A stretch of 64,000 nt of DNA, from NCBI RefSeq assembly GCF_900167275.1, contig NZ_FUWX01000005.1, forward strand, positions 304,456 through 368,455, given 5' to 3'. Below, piece after piece: positions 51,722 to 60,730 of this stretch (positions are counted from its first letter, which is position 1; each line of letters opens with the position of its first letter). The DNA comes from Cetobacterium ceti (lineage in GTDB: Bacteria > Fusobacteriota > Fusobacteriia > Fusobacteriales > Fusobacteriaceae). The notes beneath the pieces are model-generated. The model did not search any database and was not told the DNA's origin. It was given only the letters and a program-made list of their open reading frames with translations. Both the position numbers and the translations under genes were made by a program.

Positions 51722-54460
51722 CTAATCCCCTAATATAAACTCGATATCCTTTTCTGTCAATGTTTTTATAGAAGCTCCTTCATCTGCAATTAAATTATCT
51801 AAAAGCTGACTTTTACTTTCCTGTAACTTTAATATTTTTTCCTCTATTGTATCCTTTAAAATAAGTTTGTATGAAAATACTGTTCTATCTTGACCTAATC
51901 TATAGGCTCTGTCCACAGCTTGATTTTCAACTGTTTTATTCCACCAAGGATCATATATAAATATTGTATCTGCAGCTGTTAAGTTAAGACCAACTCCACC
52001 TGTTTTTAGTGTCATTACAAATACCTTATATTTTTTATCTTTTTGGAATTTATTAACAAGACCCTGTCTATCCTTTGTAGCTCCTGTCATTGAAAGATAT
52101 TTAATTCCATAATCATCTAAATCCTTACATATATTCTCAATAGATGTAATATAGTTAGTGAAAACTAAAACCTTATGGTCATTTTCAACTGCATCCTTTA
52201 TATTATTAATTAAAACTTCTCTTTTACTTGAGTTTACTAGGCTGTTTTTTACTTCTGGACAACTTGTTATTTGTCTTAATTCATTTAAAGCTTGAAGTAT
52301 AAAAAATTGTGTTTTCCCTATTCCTTGTTCCTTTATTTGGCTATGTATCATTTTATAATAATAACTTCTTCTTTCCTCATAAAGTTTTCTTTGTTCATTA
52401 TTCATCTCTATAAATAATGTCTTCTCTATTTTTTCTGGTAAGTCCTTTAAAACTTCCTTTTTAACCCTTCTAAGAATAAATGGATATATTTTTCTCTTTA
52501 ATTCTTCAATAGCTTCTTGGTCATTATCCCTTTGAATTGGATTTCCATAATAGTTATTAAACTCTTCTAAAGTTCCAAACATAGCTGGGTTTAAAAATCT
52601 AAATAAAGAATATAATTCCCCTAGGTTATTTTCTATTGGAGTTCCACTTAAAGCTAATCTATATTTACCATTTAAAAGCATTACTGCCTTTGTTGTTTGA
52701 GCATTTACGTTTTTAATATTTTGAGATTCATCTAAAATGATTAAATCAAAATTTTCTCCTCTAAGAGTTTCTATATCATTTCTAATAGTTCCATAAGTTG
52801 TTAATACTACATCATTTTCCTTTAAAACATCTAGATTTCTAAAGTTTCCGTAGTAAATTCCACACTTTAATTGTGGACTAAATCTATGAATCTCACTTTC
52901 CCAGTTGTATATTAAACTTTTTGGCATAATAACCAGTGTCTTTTTCCCAACATTTTCATGTAGTTTAGCTATTAAAGTTATGGCTTGAAGTGTTTTCCCT
53001 AGTCCCATATCATCAGCTAAACAACCACCTAATTTATTATCCATTAGATATTTTAACCATTTATATCCATACTCTTGATACTCTCTTAAGGTTGCTTTTA
53101 TACTAGGCATTGGAGTAGGATAATCCTTAATTCCATTAATTCCTAGGAAAAATTCCTTACTTTTATTAAGTTCATCACTAAATATTTTATCCTCAATTAA
53201 ATCATCTATTATAGGTAGATCAAAAAATGAAATTTTAACATTTTCATCATTGTTATTTTTAAATACTCTTTCTAATTTTTCAATATACTTTCTATTTATA
53301 AGTGCATTTGTTCCATCACTTAAAACTATATATGAATCCTTTTTAAAGGAATTAAGCACATCTAAAATAGAGAATTTCTCTCCCTCTATTTCCAGTTGCA
53401 CATCTCCCTCTAAAAAATCTATAGAGTGTTTAAATGTTCCTACAACTTTAGGTTTAACTGCTTTTATATTGTATTTTCTAAGTTTATCTGTTCCTACAAC
53501 CTTATATTTACTTGCCAGTTGTAATAACTCCTTAGTTATAAATTCACGGGCTAATTTCTCTTGAAGTATAATATAATTATCCTCATCAATATAGTAACCA
53601 CCCTTTATTTTAACACTTCTTTGATGTTTTGAAAGAACTTTTACAATATCATCTACAACTTCCTTTAAAAGGTCTAAATTTAAAGGACATATATTGATTT
53701 TCTTTTCACTCTTATTTAAAACTAAGGCTTCCTCTGCTCTATGTCCCTTTAAAAACTCATAGTCCATTGTTGAAATCATAATGCTGATTTTTAAATATAG
53801 ACTATTATCTTGAGATATTTTTTCTATTATTAATTGTGGAACTATCTTTTTTACTTCCCCAGGTTCTAAATTATAGTCTAAATATTCAATTTCTAAATCT
53901 TTAAAATAACAATTGGCTAAAGTTATTATTTTTTCTATTTCACTTTCTGGAAAATCTCTAGTAATATCATTTAAAAAATGAATTCCATCTGCAAAATTTT
54001 CTATTTTATATAAAACACAATCACTATATAAAAACTCTTCAGTTATAACTTTAAAGTTTTTAATTTCATGATTTAAAATTAATTCCGGAGTTAAATACCC
54101 TTCCTTATTCTCCGATTCATTAATGACTAACCCTATTACATTTCCTTCTAATTTCCAAGATATAAAATTAAAGTTTTCATCTACAAAGTAATTATTTTCT
54201 TGAAGTAAATCTAAAATTTCAGGATTTTCCTCAACATATAATTCCTTTAAGTCAGATTCCCAATCTATAAAGAAACTATCATTTTTTATCTCTCTTATAA
54301 ATTCTAATATTTTATTAGAACTTAAATCATACTCTTCCCTATTATCTAGCTCTGTTACTACTGCCCCTTGAGAGTCAACAGCTGTTATATAAGGCCCCTT
54401 TTCATCTATCTTTAACATAAAATAGATTCTATTTTCCAATGTAACACTATTTTTTCTCAT
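51722..54460 (-). CDS. SNF2/Rad54-family DNA-dependent ATPase
   Basis: A 912-residue superfamily 2 translocase. The N-terminal ~450 residues are a SNF2-associated region of unknown role (VTLENRIYFMLKI, then barrel-like repeats). The motor follows: motif I DDMGLGKTLQAI (near 483), motif II DESQ (near 576; usual DEAH/DESQ), motif III LALSGTPIENNLGELYS, then the second RecA lobe with VLVFTNYITS, VMTLKTGGVGLNLTAADTIF and NQAVDRAYRLGQDRTV. All helicase motifs are intact. It should track along DNA and displace proteins. Own promoter; cotranscribed with the unknown 585-residue protein. No methylase or nuclease is adjacent, so it is not a typical restriction gene. Confidence 0.92.
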   Translation of the reverse strand: MRKNSVTLENRIYFMLKIDEKGPYITAVDSQGAVVTELDNREEYDLSSNKILEFIREIKNDSFFIDWESDLKELYVEENPEILDLLQENNYFVDENFNFISWKLEGNVIGLVINESENKEGYLTPELILNHEIKNFKVITEEFLYSDCVLYKIENFADGIHFLNDITRDFPESEIEKIITLANCYFKDLEIEYLDYNLEPGEVKKIVPQLIIEKISQDNSLYLKISIMISTMDYEFLKGHRAEEALVLNKSEKKINICPLNLDLLKEVVDDIVKVLSKHQRSVKIKGGYYIDEDNYIILQEKLAREFITKELLQLASKYKVVGTDKLRKYNIKAVKPKVVGTFKHSIDFLEGDVQLEIEGEKFSILDVLNSFKKDSYIVLSDGTNALINRKYIEKLERVFKNNNDENVKISFFDLPIIDDLIEDKIFSDELNKSKEFFLGINGIKDYPTPMPSIKATLREYQEYGYKWLKYLMDNKLGGCLADDMGLGKTLQAITLIAKLHENVGKKTLVIMPKSLIYNWESEIHRFSPQLKCGIYYGNFRNLDVLKENDVVLTTYGTIRNDIETLRGENFDLIILDESQNIKNVNAQTTKAVMLLNGKYRLALSGTPIENNLGELYSLFRFLNPAMFGTLEEFNNYYGNPIQRDNDQEAIEELKRKIYPFILRRVKKEVLKDLPEKIEKTLFIEMNNEQRKLYEERRSYYYKMIHSQIKEQGIGKTQFFILQALNELRQITSCPEVKNSLVNSSKREVLINNIKDAVENDHKVLVFTNYITSIENICKDLDDYGIKYLSMTGATKDRQGLVNKFQKDKKYKVFVMTLKTGGVGLNLTAADTIFIYDPWWNKTVENQAVDRAYRLGQDRTVFSYKLILKDTIEEKILKLQESKSQLLDNLIADEGASIKTLTEKDIEFILGD

Positions 54461-54496
54461 TCTATCTATTCCTTTAATAATTTTTTATTGAAATAT

Positions 54497-54525
54497 ATTA
54501 TATCAAATATTCTGCCCTTTATCAA
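54497..54525 (-). promoter_or_regulatory. Promoter of the SNF2/partner unit
   Basis: On the minus strand TTGATA (54520-54525), exactly 17 bases, TATAAT (54497-54502), about 37 bases before the ATG. It lies just after the era terminator, so this pair is an independent transcription unit. Confidence 0.85.
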
Positions 54526-54531
54526 CAATAT

Positions 54532-54564
54532 AAAAAGAGAGTGCTTAAAGTGCACTCTCTTTTT
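54532..54564 (-). terminator. Terminator after era
   Basis: A perfect 13-bp stem (54532-54544 with 54552-54564) with a 7-base loop. A and T runs within the stem make it work in both directions. It closes the ftsX-to-era unit. Confidence 0.9.
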
Positions 54565-54575
54565 AAGTTTATATA

Positions 54576-55469
54576 TTAGCTTTCTTGGAAATATCCAAGC
54601 TCTTTTAAAAATGGTTTTTTCTTTCTCCAGTCCTCTTTTACTTTTACCCATAGTTCAAGGTAAATATCTCTTCCAATTAAACTTTCAATTTCTTTTCTTG
54701 CTTCAATACCAATTTCTTTTAGCATCTTTCCATTTTTACCAATTATAATTCCCTTTTGAGAACTTCTCTCCACATATATATTTATATTAAATTTGTCCTT
54801 ACCATTATCTCTTTTTTCCACATTTAAAATCTCTATTGCAACTGAGTGTGGTATCTCTTCTCTAGTTCTTTCTAATATTTTTTCCCTTACAACTTCTGTT
54901 ATTATTCTATATACTGGCATGTCAGTATACATATCGTCTGGGTAATATTTCATTCCCTCTTCTAAGAATGGATCTAAAGCTGTTAATAATTTTGGAATTC
55001 CAATGGCATATTGTCCTGATAACTCAACTATTCCATCAAAATCTCCTAATTTTTCCTTTATCTCAGCTCTTTTAGCCTCTAACTCCTCATCATTAACCTT
55101 ATCTATTTTGTTAACAATTAAAATTCTAGGGGTTCTTCTTGCCTCTTTAATTTTATCACAAACAAAAAGATCTCCTGTACTTATCTCTTGAGAAGCATCT
55201 ATTACAAAAGCTATAACATCTACATCTCTTAATATTTTAACTGCACTATTTGTCATATGCTCCCCTAAAAGGTGTTTAGGCTTATGTATCCCTGGAGTAT
55301 CTACAAATATATATTGATTATCATTGAAATTTAAAATTCCCTTAATTGTATCTCTTGTTGTTCCTGCTTTATTTGAAACTATTGCAACCTTCTCATTTAC
55401 TAATTTATTAATAAGTGTTGATTTACCAACATTTGGTCTACCAACTACAGCTATAAAACCTGCTTTCAT
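54576..55469 (-). CDS. era: GTPase Era
   Basis: Essential GTPase for 30S assembly. The 297-residue protein has G1 [14 protein letters not shown] (10-23), G2 threonines in SNKAGTTRDTIKG, G3 DTPGIHKPKHLLGE, G4 NKID and G5 SGQYA, and a C-terminal KH domain (about 205-285) with GIIIGKNGKMLKEIG for 16S rRNA binding. Complete. It lies 4 bases after the Xer-like gene. Confidence 0.97.
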   Translation of the reverse strand: MKAGFIAVVGRPNVGKSTLINKLVNEKVAIVSNKAGTTRDTIKGILNFNDNQYIFVDTPGIHKPKHLLGEHMTNSAVKILRDVDVIAFVIDASQEISTGDLFVCDKIKEARRTPRILIVNKIDKVNDEELEAKRAEIKEKLGDFDGIVELSGQYAIGIPKLLTALDPFLEEGMKYYPDDMYTDMPVYRIITEVVREKILERTREEIPHSVAIEILNVEKRDNGKDKFNINIYVERSSQKGIIIGKNGKMLKEIGIEARKEIESLIGRDIYLELWVKVKEDWRKKKPFLKELGYFQES

Positions 55470-55473
55470 TTAA

Positions 55474-56283
55474 CTAATCATCTCCGATTCCTATACTTAT
55501 ATATTGTTTTTTTATTTTTTCCAAAAGTGTCAATCCCTCTCCACTTTTATCTTTACTTCTCTCTTTATCTTGAGTTATGGTATTTCTAACCATATTAGGC
55601 GATATCTCCCTTTCTATTCCAGCTTTTTCTCCAGCTTTTATAAAACGAGATCTAAAATTTTGTCTGGATAATCCATAGAAAATATAATCACTATCCATAT
55701 CTCCTATTAGGCTTTTTCTATCTATTTCCACATAATCCTTTAATTCTTTACTTGTTCTTTCTTCCAATTGAACTAAAGTTAATTTTCCATTTTTTAAAAT
55801 TGTAAAGTATTTAAATTCCTTCTCTCTTACATCACTGAGTTTCATCCCTAAAATATCTACAATTAAAACTCCTGTTTCACATAAAATTTTAATTATTAGT
55901 TGATCTCTTTTACCCTTAGGGCTCTTTTCACAAGCTTCATAAATGGCCTTTATCTCTCCCCACTCTAGCATCTCTCCAGGCTTATTATCAACTTTTCCAA
56001 TGACAATATTTTCTAAGGGATATATATCTATTATCTTTTTTCTAAGTAAATATTTATAAAATTGTTTTAAAGAAGTAAACTTTCTATTTATAGAGCGTTC
56101 TTGATACTTTCCCTTTAAAAATTCTATATATCTTACAATTTCCTTTTCCGTAATATCTTCAAAGGGAATTTTCCCTATAAATTTTCTAAAATCTCTAATA
56201 TCACTTTTATACATTTCCATTGTGCTTAGGGAAATGTTCCCCTCTTTTCTGCTCCACTCTAAAAACTCTTTCAATAAATTCAT
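55474..56283 (-). CDS. Tyrosine-recombinase (Xer-like) homologue with degenerate active site
   Basis: A 269-residue protein with the two-domain Xer plan: SAM-like core-binding domain (about 1-90, SLSTMEMYKSDIRDFRKFIG) and a catalytic-domain fold (about 105-265). Catalytic residues are eroded. The TGLR motif reads TGVL (L140 for Arg I). The HxLRH motif reads NMVRN (N230 and N234 for both His; R233 kept). No LGH motif is visible near the C-terminus, which ends KKQYISIGIGDD. The frame is open and the gene is embedded between recN (3 bases) and era (4 bases), so it is expressed and kept. Probably non-catalytic DNA binding; inference. Confidence 0.85.
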   Translation of the reverse strand: MNLLKEFLEWSRKEGNISLSTMEMYKSDIRDFRKFIGKIPFEDITEKEIVRYIEFLKGKYQERSINRKFTSLKQFYKYLLRKKIIDIYPLENIVIGKVDNKPGEMLEWGEIKAIYEACEKSPKGKRDQLIIKILCETGVLIVDILGMKLSDVREKEFKYFTILKNGKLTLVQLEERTSKELKDYVEIDRKSLIGDMDSDYIFYGLSRQNFRSRFIKAGEKAGIEREISPNMVRNTITQDKERSKDKSGEGLTLLEKIKKQYISIGIGDD

Positions 56284-56285
56284 AT

Positions 56286-57947
56286 CTACCCCTCATTTAA
56301 AAGTTCTTTAGCATGTTCTATTACAGCCTCAGTAACATTTTTCCCAGCTAACATTCTTGCAATTTCATAAACTCTCTCCTCTGAGGACAATTTTTTTACA
56401 GTACTTACAGTTTTTCCATTTTCTATATTTTTTTCTATATAAAACTGGCCCTGTCCCTTAGAGGCTATTGCAGGAGAATGGGTAATACTAATTACCTGTG
56501 TACTTTTACCTATTTCCTTTAATTTATCAGCAATTTTTCTAACTGTTTCTCCACCGACTCCTGTATCTATCTCATCAAATATAAGAAGAGGTATATTATC
56601 CACCCTTGAAAATATAACCTTTAAAGCAAGCATAATTCTACTTACCTCTCCTCCAGATGCTATTTTCCAAAGTGGTTTTAATCCCTGTCCTAAATTTGTT
56701 GATATCATAAATTCCACATTGTCAGAACCTATACTAGTCATTTTCAATGTATTTTCCACAGATATTTTAAAATAAGCCCCTTCCATATTTAAATATTTAA
56801 GCTCATCCTGTAAGAGTTTTTCAATCTCCTTACTTTTTTCCACTCTTAACATATTTAAACTTTTACTTAAGACTTTATACTTCTTTTCTAAACTATCCTT
56901 CTCCTTTAAAAGAGTTTTTATTTGAAAACTATTCTCCTCTAAAAGATCTAGCTTATTTTTAATTCTATCTCTAAATTCTAAGATATCTTTAATTTCACTT
57001 CCATATTTACTTTTTATTTTGTTTATTGCATCTATTCTCTTTATTACCCTTTCAAGAGCCATATCATCAACTTCAATATCCTTTTCCAAATCAGAAATTA
57101 AATCTATGCAATCTTCTAATTCATAGTATATTTTATCTAATTTTTCAAAAATTTCATTGAAATCATTTCCATATTTAGCAATAACCTCTAAATTCTTTTT
57201 ACTTGTATGTATTATTGAAAGGGCATTATTCTCTCCCTCTCTCAGTAAAAATTCAGTATTTGAAAGTTTTTCTCTTATTTTTCCACCATTGAAAAGTTTT
57301 TTATACTCCTCTTCTAATTTTTCATCTTCCCCTAATTTTGGAGATACTTTTTCAATTTCTTCCAATTGATATAAATAAAACTCTTTTTTTTCCAAAGCTT
57401 CCTGTTTATTCTTCTCTATTTCAACTATCTCTTTCTGGATTTTAGAATATCTTGTATAAACTTCATCTATATTTTTTAATAAAGTTTCTCCCTCACTACC
57501 TAAAAATTTATCCAACAGTTTTATATGATTATTTTTATTTAGAAGCATTTGATGAGAGTGTTGGCCTACTATATCTACCAAAGTCCCCATAAGATGTTTT
57601 AGGGTGCTCTGAGACACTCTCATATCATTTATATATATCTTTCCCTTACCATTTTTATCAATGATTCTTCTTACTATTATTTCCCCATCATCACAAAGGA
57701 TTCCTAAATTACTTAATTCCTCCCTATGAATAGCTTCCACTTGAAAAATTCCTTGGGCTACTAATTTATCTTCTCCATCCCTTATCATTTCCCCAGTGGC
57801 CTTTTCACCAATAAGCAAATTTATTCCATTTAACATAATAGATTTTCCTGCTCCTGTTTCCCCTGTTAAAACATTTAATCCAGATGAAAATTCCACATCT
57901 AAACTATCTATTATAGCTAAATTTTCTATTTTAAGTTCCTTTAACAC
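56286..57947 (-). CDS. recN: DNA repair protein RecN
   Basis: An SMC-like ATPase recruited to double-strand breaks. The 553 residues have Walker A in LTGETGAGKSIMLNGINLL (28-46), a long coiled coil (about 150-370), the ABC signature KIASGGEVSRIMLALK, and Walker B LLIFDEIDTGVGG. Length is standard. The start is GTG at 57947, overlapping the nadK stop by 7 bases and preceded by GGGGTG. The nadK-recN order is common in other bacteria. Confidence 0.97.
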   Translation of the reverse strand: MLKELKIENLAIIDSLDVEFSSGLNVLTGETGAGKSIMLNGINLLIGEKATGEMIRDGEDKLVAQGIFQVEAIHREELSNLGILCDDGEIIVRRIIDKNGKGKIYINDMRVSQSTLKHLMGTLVDIVGQHSHQMLLNKNNHIKLLDKFLGSEGETLLKNIDEVYTRYSKIQKEIVEIEKNKQEALEKKEFYLYQLEEIEKVSPKLGEDEKLEEEYKKLFNGGKIREKLSNTEFLLREGENNALSIIHTSKKNLEVIAKYGNDFNEIFEKLDKIYYELEDCIDLISDLEKDIEVDDMALERVIKRIDAINKIKSKYGSEIKDILEFRDRIKNKLDLLEENSFQIKTLLKEKDSLEKKYKVLSKSLNMLRVEKSKEIEKLLQDELKYLNMEGAYFKISVENTLKMTSIGSDNVEFMISTNLGQGLKPLWKIASGGEVSRIMLALKVIFSRVDNIPLLIFDEIDTGVGGETVRKIADKLKEIGKSTQVISITHSPAIASKGQGQFYIEKNIENGKTVSTVKKLSSEERVYEIARMLAGKNVTEAVIEHAKELLNEG

Positions 57948-58744
57948 AAATTATCACCCCATTTTAATTTCTCCCTTAAAATAGAGTAATAACTTCTATT
58001 TTTAGGAAGAACTAACCTCAGAGTTTTTTCTGAATAACTCACTTCTATTATATCATTAATTTCCAATTTCCCATAGCTTTCTCCATCGATTACTAAATAT
58101 CCCTCTCTATCATCTAATAATCTTATGGACAGTTTTTCCTCTCCATCTATCACTATGGTTCTTGTGGTTAAATTATGAGGTGCCATTGGGGTTAAAACCA
58201 TAGCTCTTAGAGAAGGAACAACTATTGGTCCTCCCACAGATAAAGAGTAGGCCGTTGATCCCGTAGGGGTAGAAATTATAAGTCCATCTGCCTTATACCC
58301 ATTTATAAATCCACCTTCAGAATTAACTTCCACCTTTAATATTTTTTCCATATAACCGCCCTTTGAAATCAATATTTCATTTATGGCTTCATAGGTTTTT
58401 CCCTTATATTTAATCGAAAGTATCCCTCTTTTTTCTAGGGAATACTCTCCATCTAAATAATCTTCCAATGTTTCAAAAATTTCTTCTATTTTTATCTCTG
58501 TTAAAAATCCTAGAGACCCTGCATTCACTGCAAAAATATCTATATTTTTATTTTTTTCTAGTATCTCTTTTCCATTTCTTAAAAGAGTTCCATCTCCACC
58601 TACTATTACCACAAAATGAGCTCTTTCAATATTTTCCCTAGAAATAATTTCAATATTTTTTCTTTTAAAAAATTCTAAGAGCTCTTTATAGGTTTTAACA
58701 GCCAAAGGTTTATCTTCATTGTAAATAATACTTCCTATTTTCAT
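57941..58744 (-). CDS. nadK: NAD kinase
   Basis: Phosphorylates NAD to NADP using ATP. The 267-residue protein has the GGDG motif (VVIVGGDGTLLRNGKE, about 48-63), NAGSLGFLTEI and the glycine-rich TPTGSTAYSLSVGGPIV. All substrate motifs are intact. GGAGGAGC ribosome site before the ATG. It lies 14 bases after the EnvC-like gene and overlaps recN. Confidence 0.97.
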   Translation of the reverse strand: MKIGSIIYNEDKPLAVKTYKELLEFFKRKNIEIISRENIERAHFVVIVGGDGTLLRNGKEILEKNKNIDIFAVNAGSLGFLTEIKIEEIFETLEDYLDGEYSLEKRGILSIKYKGKTYEAINEILISKGGYMEKILKVEVNSEGGFINGYKADGLIISTPTGSTAYSLSVGGPIVVPSLRAMVLTPMAPHNLTTRTIVIDGEEKLSIRLLDDREGYLVIDGESYGKLEINDIIEVSYSEKTLRLVLPKNRSYYSILREKLKWGDNLC

Positions 58745-58758
58745 AGCTCCTCCATTTT

Positions 58759-59859
58759 TTAAAATAACAATTGTGGATTAATAGGTTTTAATTTAAATCT
58801 AATTTCGTAATATAAATTTGGTTGTCCATCTGTACCTAATCCTAAAATTCCTATATTTTCACCTTTTTTTACATGTTCATTTAATCTTACATTTGTAGAT
58901 ATAAGGTTTCCATAAACACCTATTGTATTATAACCATAGTCGATCATTACAACGTTATTAAGTCCTTGGAATCTATCTGCATAAATAACCTTTCCTCCTG
59001 TAGAAGCTTTAATTTTTGCTCCCATTCTAGAACGAATCTCTATACCGTTACTTACCACATGGCCCTCTTTTTTCTCCTTAAAGTTTACTACAACTTTTCC
59101 ATGAACTGGCCACTCTAATTTTCCTAATTTTCTAAGGGCACTATCCAATTTGATATTTGATACAGGTCTGGATCTTTCCCTAATAATTCTTTCTATTTGA
59201 GCTGCAATTAATTTTTTCTCATGCTCCAACTTAGATATAGTTCTTACATGGGTACTTTTTTCACTATTTAATCTACTTATTAAATTATTTTTTTCAACAA
59301 TTTTTCTTTCAATGCTTCTTCTATTACTATCTAGTTTCCCTTGAAGTCTTCTTAATTTATCCTTTTCCCTTTGGATATTTCTTTTTACTTTTTCAATATC
59401 CTGTTGAACATTTTTAATATGTTCCATTGTTTCTAAGTCTCCATATAGCATTCTAGAAAATGTTCTTTTCCCCATGGCTTCATTTACTAAATTTCCATTT
59501 AATTGAACCTTTCTATTCCAAGCTAAAATTTTTGCCTTATACTCCATTTGTTTTCTTTCTAGAGCATCAGAACTAAATTCTAAGTTTTTCTCTCCATAAT
59601 CAATATTTCTATTTACAGAGTTCATCTCTAATCGAATTTTGTCCATATCCTTTTCTATATCTTTTATTTCTCTTTCTATTTGAGAAATCTGTTTTGTAAT
59701 TACTATTTTTTCCACGTCTATTTTTTTTATTCTGGTATTTTTTATTTTAATTTGGTTATCTATATTTTTTATTTTATTTTTTAAATTACTTACACTATCT
59801 CCCTTAGAGATTAAGGAAATACCTATTAAAAAACTACTTACAATTAAAAATCTTCTCAT
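58759..59859 (-). CDS. EnvC-like murein hydrolase activator
   Basis: A 366-residue exported protein with an N-terminal signal-like segment (residues 1-20), a long coiled coil (about 24-235), and a C-terminal LytM/M23-type domain (about 245-366). The zinc residues are absent: the HxxxD region reads SNGIEIRSR and the HxH region reads PNLYYEI. The same loss is typical of EnvC, which activates amidases instead of cutting peptidoglycan. It overlaps ftsX by 4 bases (ATGA), and FtsX is the EnvC partner in the inner membrane, so the pair is a cell-division regulator. GQPNLYYEIRFKLKPINPQ near the end matches EnvC closely. Confidence 0.9.
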   Translation of the reverse strand: MRRFLIVSSFLIGISLISKGDSVSNLKNKIKNIDNQIKIKNTRIKKIDVEKIVITKQISQIEREIKDIEKDMDKIRLEMNSVNRNIDYGEKNLEFSSDALERKQMEYKAKILAWNRKVQLNGNLVNEAMGKRTFSRMLYGDLETMEHIKNVQQDIEKVKRNIQREKDKLRRLQGKLDSNRRSIERKIVEKNNLISRLNSEKSTHVRTISKLEHEKKLIAAQIERIIRERSRPVSNIKLDSALRKLGKLEWPVHGKVVVNFKEKKEGHVVSNGIEIRSRMGAKIKASTGGKVIYADRFQGLNNVVMIDYGYNTIGVYGNLISTNVRLNEHVKKGENIGILGLGTDGQPNLYYEIRFKLKPINPQLLF

Positions 59860-60647
59860 TTTTCTCTCCTATTTAATACCATGGGAGTAAACCATATAAA
59901 AAGATTATAACCGATCAATATTAAAAATGTTGTTGAAAGTAATTCATTTCCTGTTAATAAATATAATCTAGGAACATAGTTTAATATTATCTCTCTTAAA
60001 AAACTATATAAATTTAAAAATACCAATGTTCCTACTAAACTTGCCCCTGTAAATGGTAATACATTTACATTTTGAGCTCTTATATGATTTCTATTGCTAT
60101 TTGGATTCAATAGAGTTAATCTATAAAATTCTCCATCTACAAAACCTTTAAAAGCAAAATAGATCATAATTCCTATTGCCCCTGTAATACCTAAAACTAT
60201 ATAGTTTATTGCTTTTAGAACTTCTATTCTGCTTTCAACCATAGTTATAAAGTCGCTATCTACAAAAATTTCCTTAATAGAATCCTCTGGTTCTAAGAAA
60301 TTCTGAATTTTATCAATATCATTTGTATTATTAAAATAAATAATTAAAGAATTAGGAAGAGCATTATCACTTTTAGGAATTACTATTCCTAGCTCCCTTT
60401 GTAAGTTTCTAAAGGATTCATCCTTAGTCATATAACGAACTCCTCGAACTTCATTTTCCTTTAATAATTTATTTTCTAAAATATTGGCTCTCTCTTCATT
60501 TACATTACCTTTTAACTCCACAGTTAAAAAATAGCTTTCTTTTAGTTTATTCTCCCAATGATTAATGTTTAACATAAGAGACATAAAAAAGCTAAAAAGA
60601 AAAAAGGAGATAGCCAATACAATAAAAGATCTTTTTCTATTGTTCAT
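59856..60647 (-). CDS. ftsX: FtsX-type division permease
   Basis: A 263-residue membrane protein with four hydrophobic segments (about 10-27, 155-178, about 195-220 and 235-255). Between the first two lies an extracytoplasmic loop with the FtsX ECD pattern (YFLTVELKGNVNEERANILE, RYMTKDESFRNLQRELG). FtsX normally pairs with the ATPase FtsE and passes its signal to EnvC. No ftsE lies here; the gene upstream encodes transketolase. The start is ATG 60647, with GGGAG 5 bases upstream; a start 27 bases earlier would precede that ribosome site. First gene of the ftsX-to-era run. Confidence 0.88.
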   Translation of the reverse strand: MNNRKRSFIVLAISFFLFSFFMSLMLNINHWENKLKESYFLTVELKGNVNEERANILENKLLKENEVRGVRYMTKDESFRNLQRELGIVIPKSDNALPNSLIIYFNNTNDIDKIQNFLEPEDSIKEIFVDSDFITMVESRIEVLKAINYIVLGITGAIGIMIYFAFKGFVDGEFYRLTLLNPNSNRNHIRAQNVNVLPFTGASLVGTLVFLNLYSFLREIILNYVPRLYLLTGNELLSTTFLILIGYNLFIWFTPMVLNRREK

Positions 60648-60682
60648 AGTTCTCCCTCTTAAAAAAATATTCAAATAAAAAT

Positions 60683-60712
60683 ATAGAGGCGAAAATTAAT
60701 TCCCGCCCCTAT
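60683..60712 (-). terminator. Terminator after transketolase genes
   Basis: A GC-containing 9-bp stem (60683-60691 with 60704-60712, one G-U) and a 12-base loop, followed by ATTTTTATTT on the minus strand. Confidence 0.8.
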
Positions 60713-60730
60713 AATCAGATTAGTTAAAAA

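Noticed and set aside
51722..54460. SNF2 protein as part of a restriction or DISARM-type defence locus
   Set aside because: No methylase, nuclease, phospholipase-D or DUF1998 partner is adjacent; neighbours are era and dnaE.
58759..59859. Loss of M23 zinc ligands as an anomaly or pseudogene
   Set aside because: This loss is normal in EnvC-type amidase activators, and the gene is intact and coupled to ftsX.
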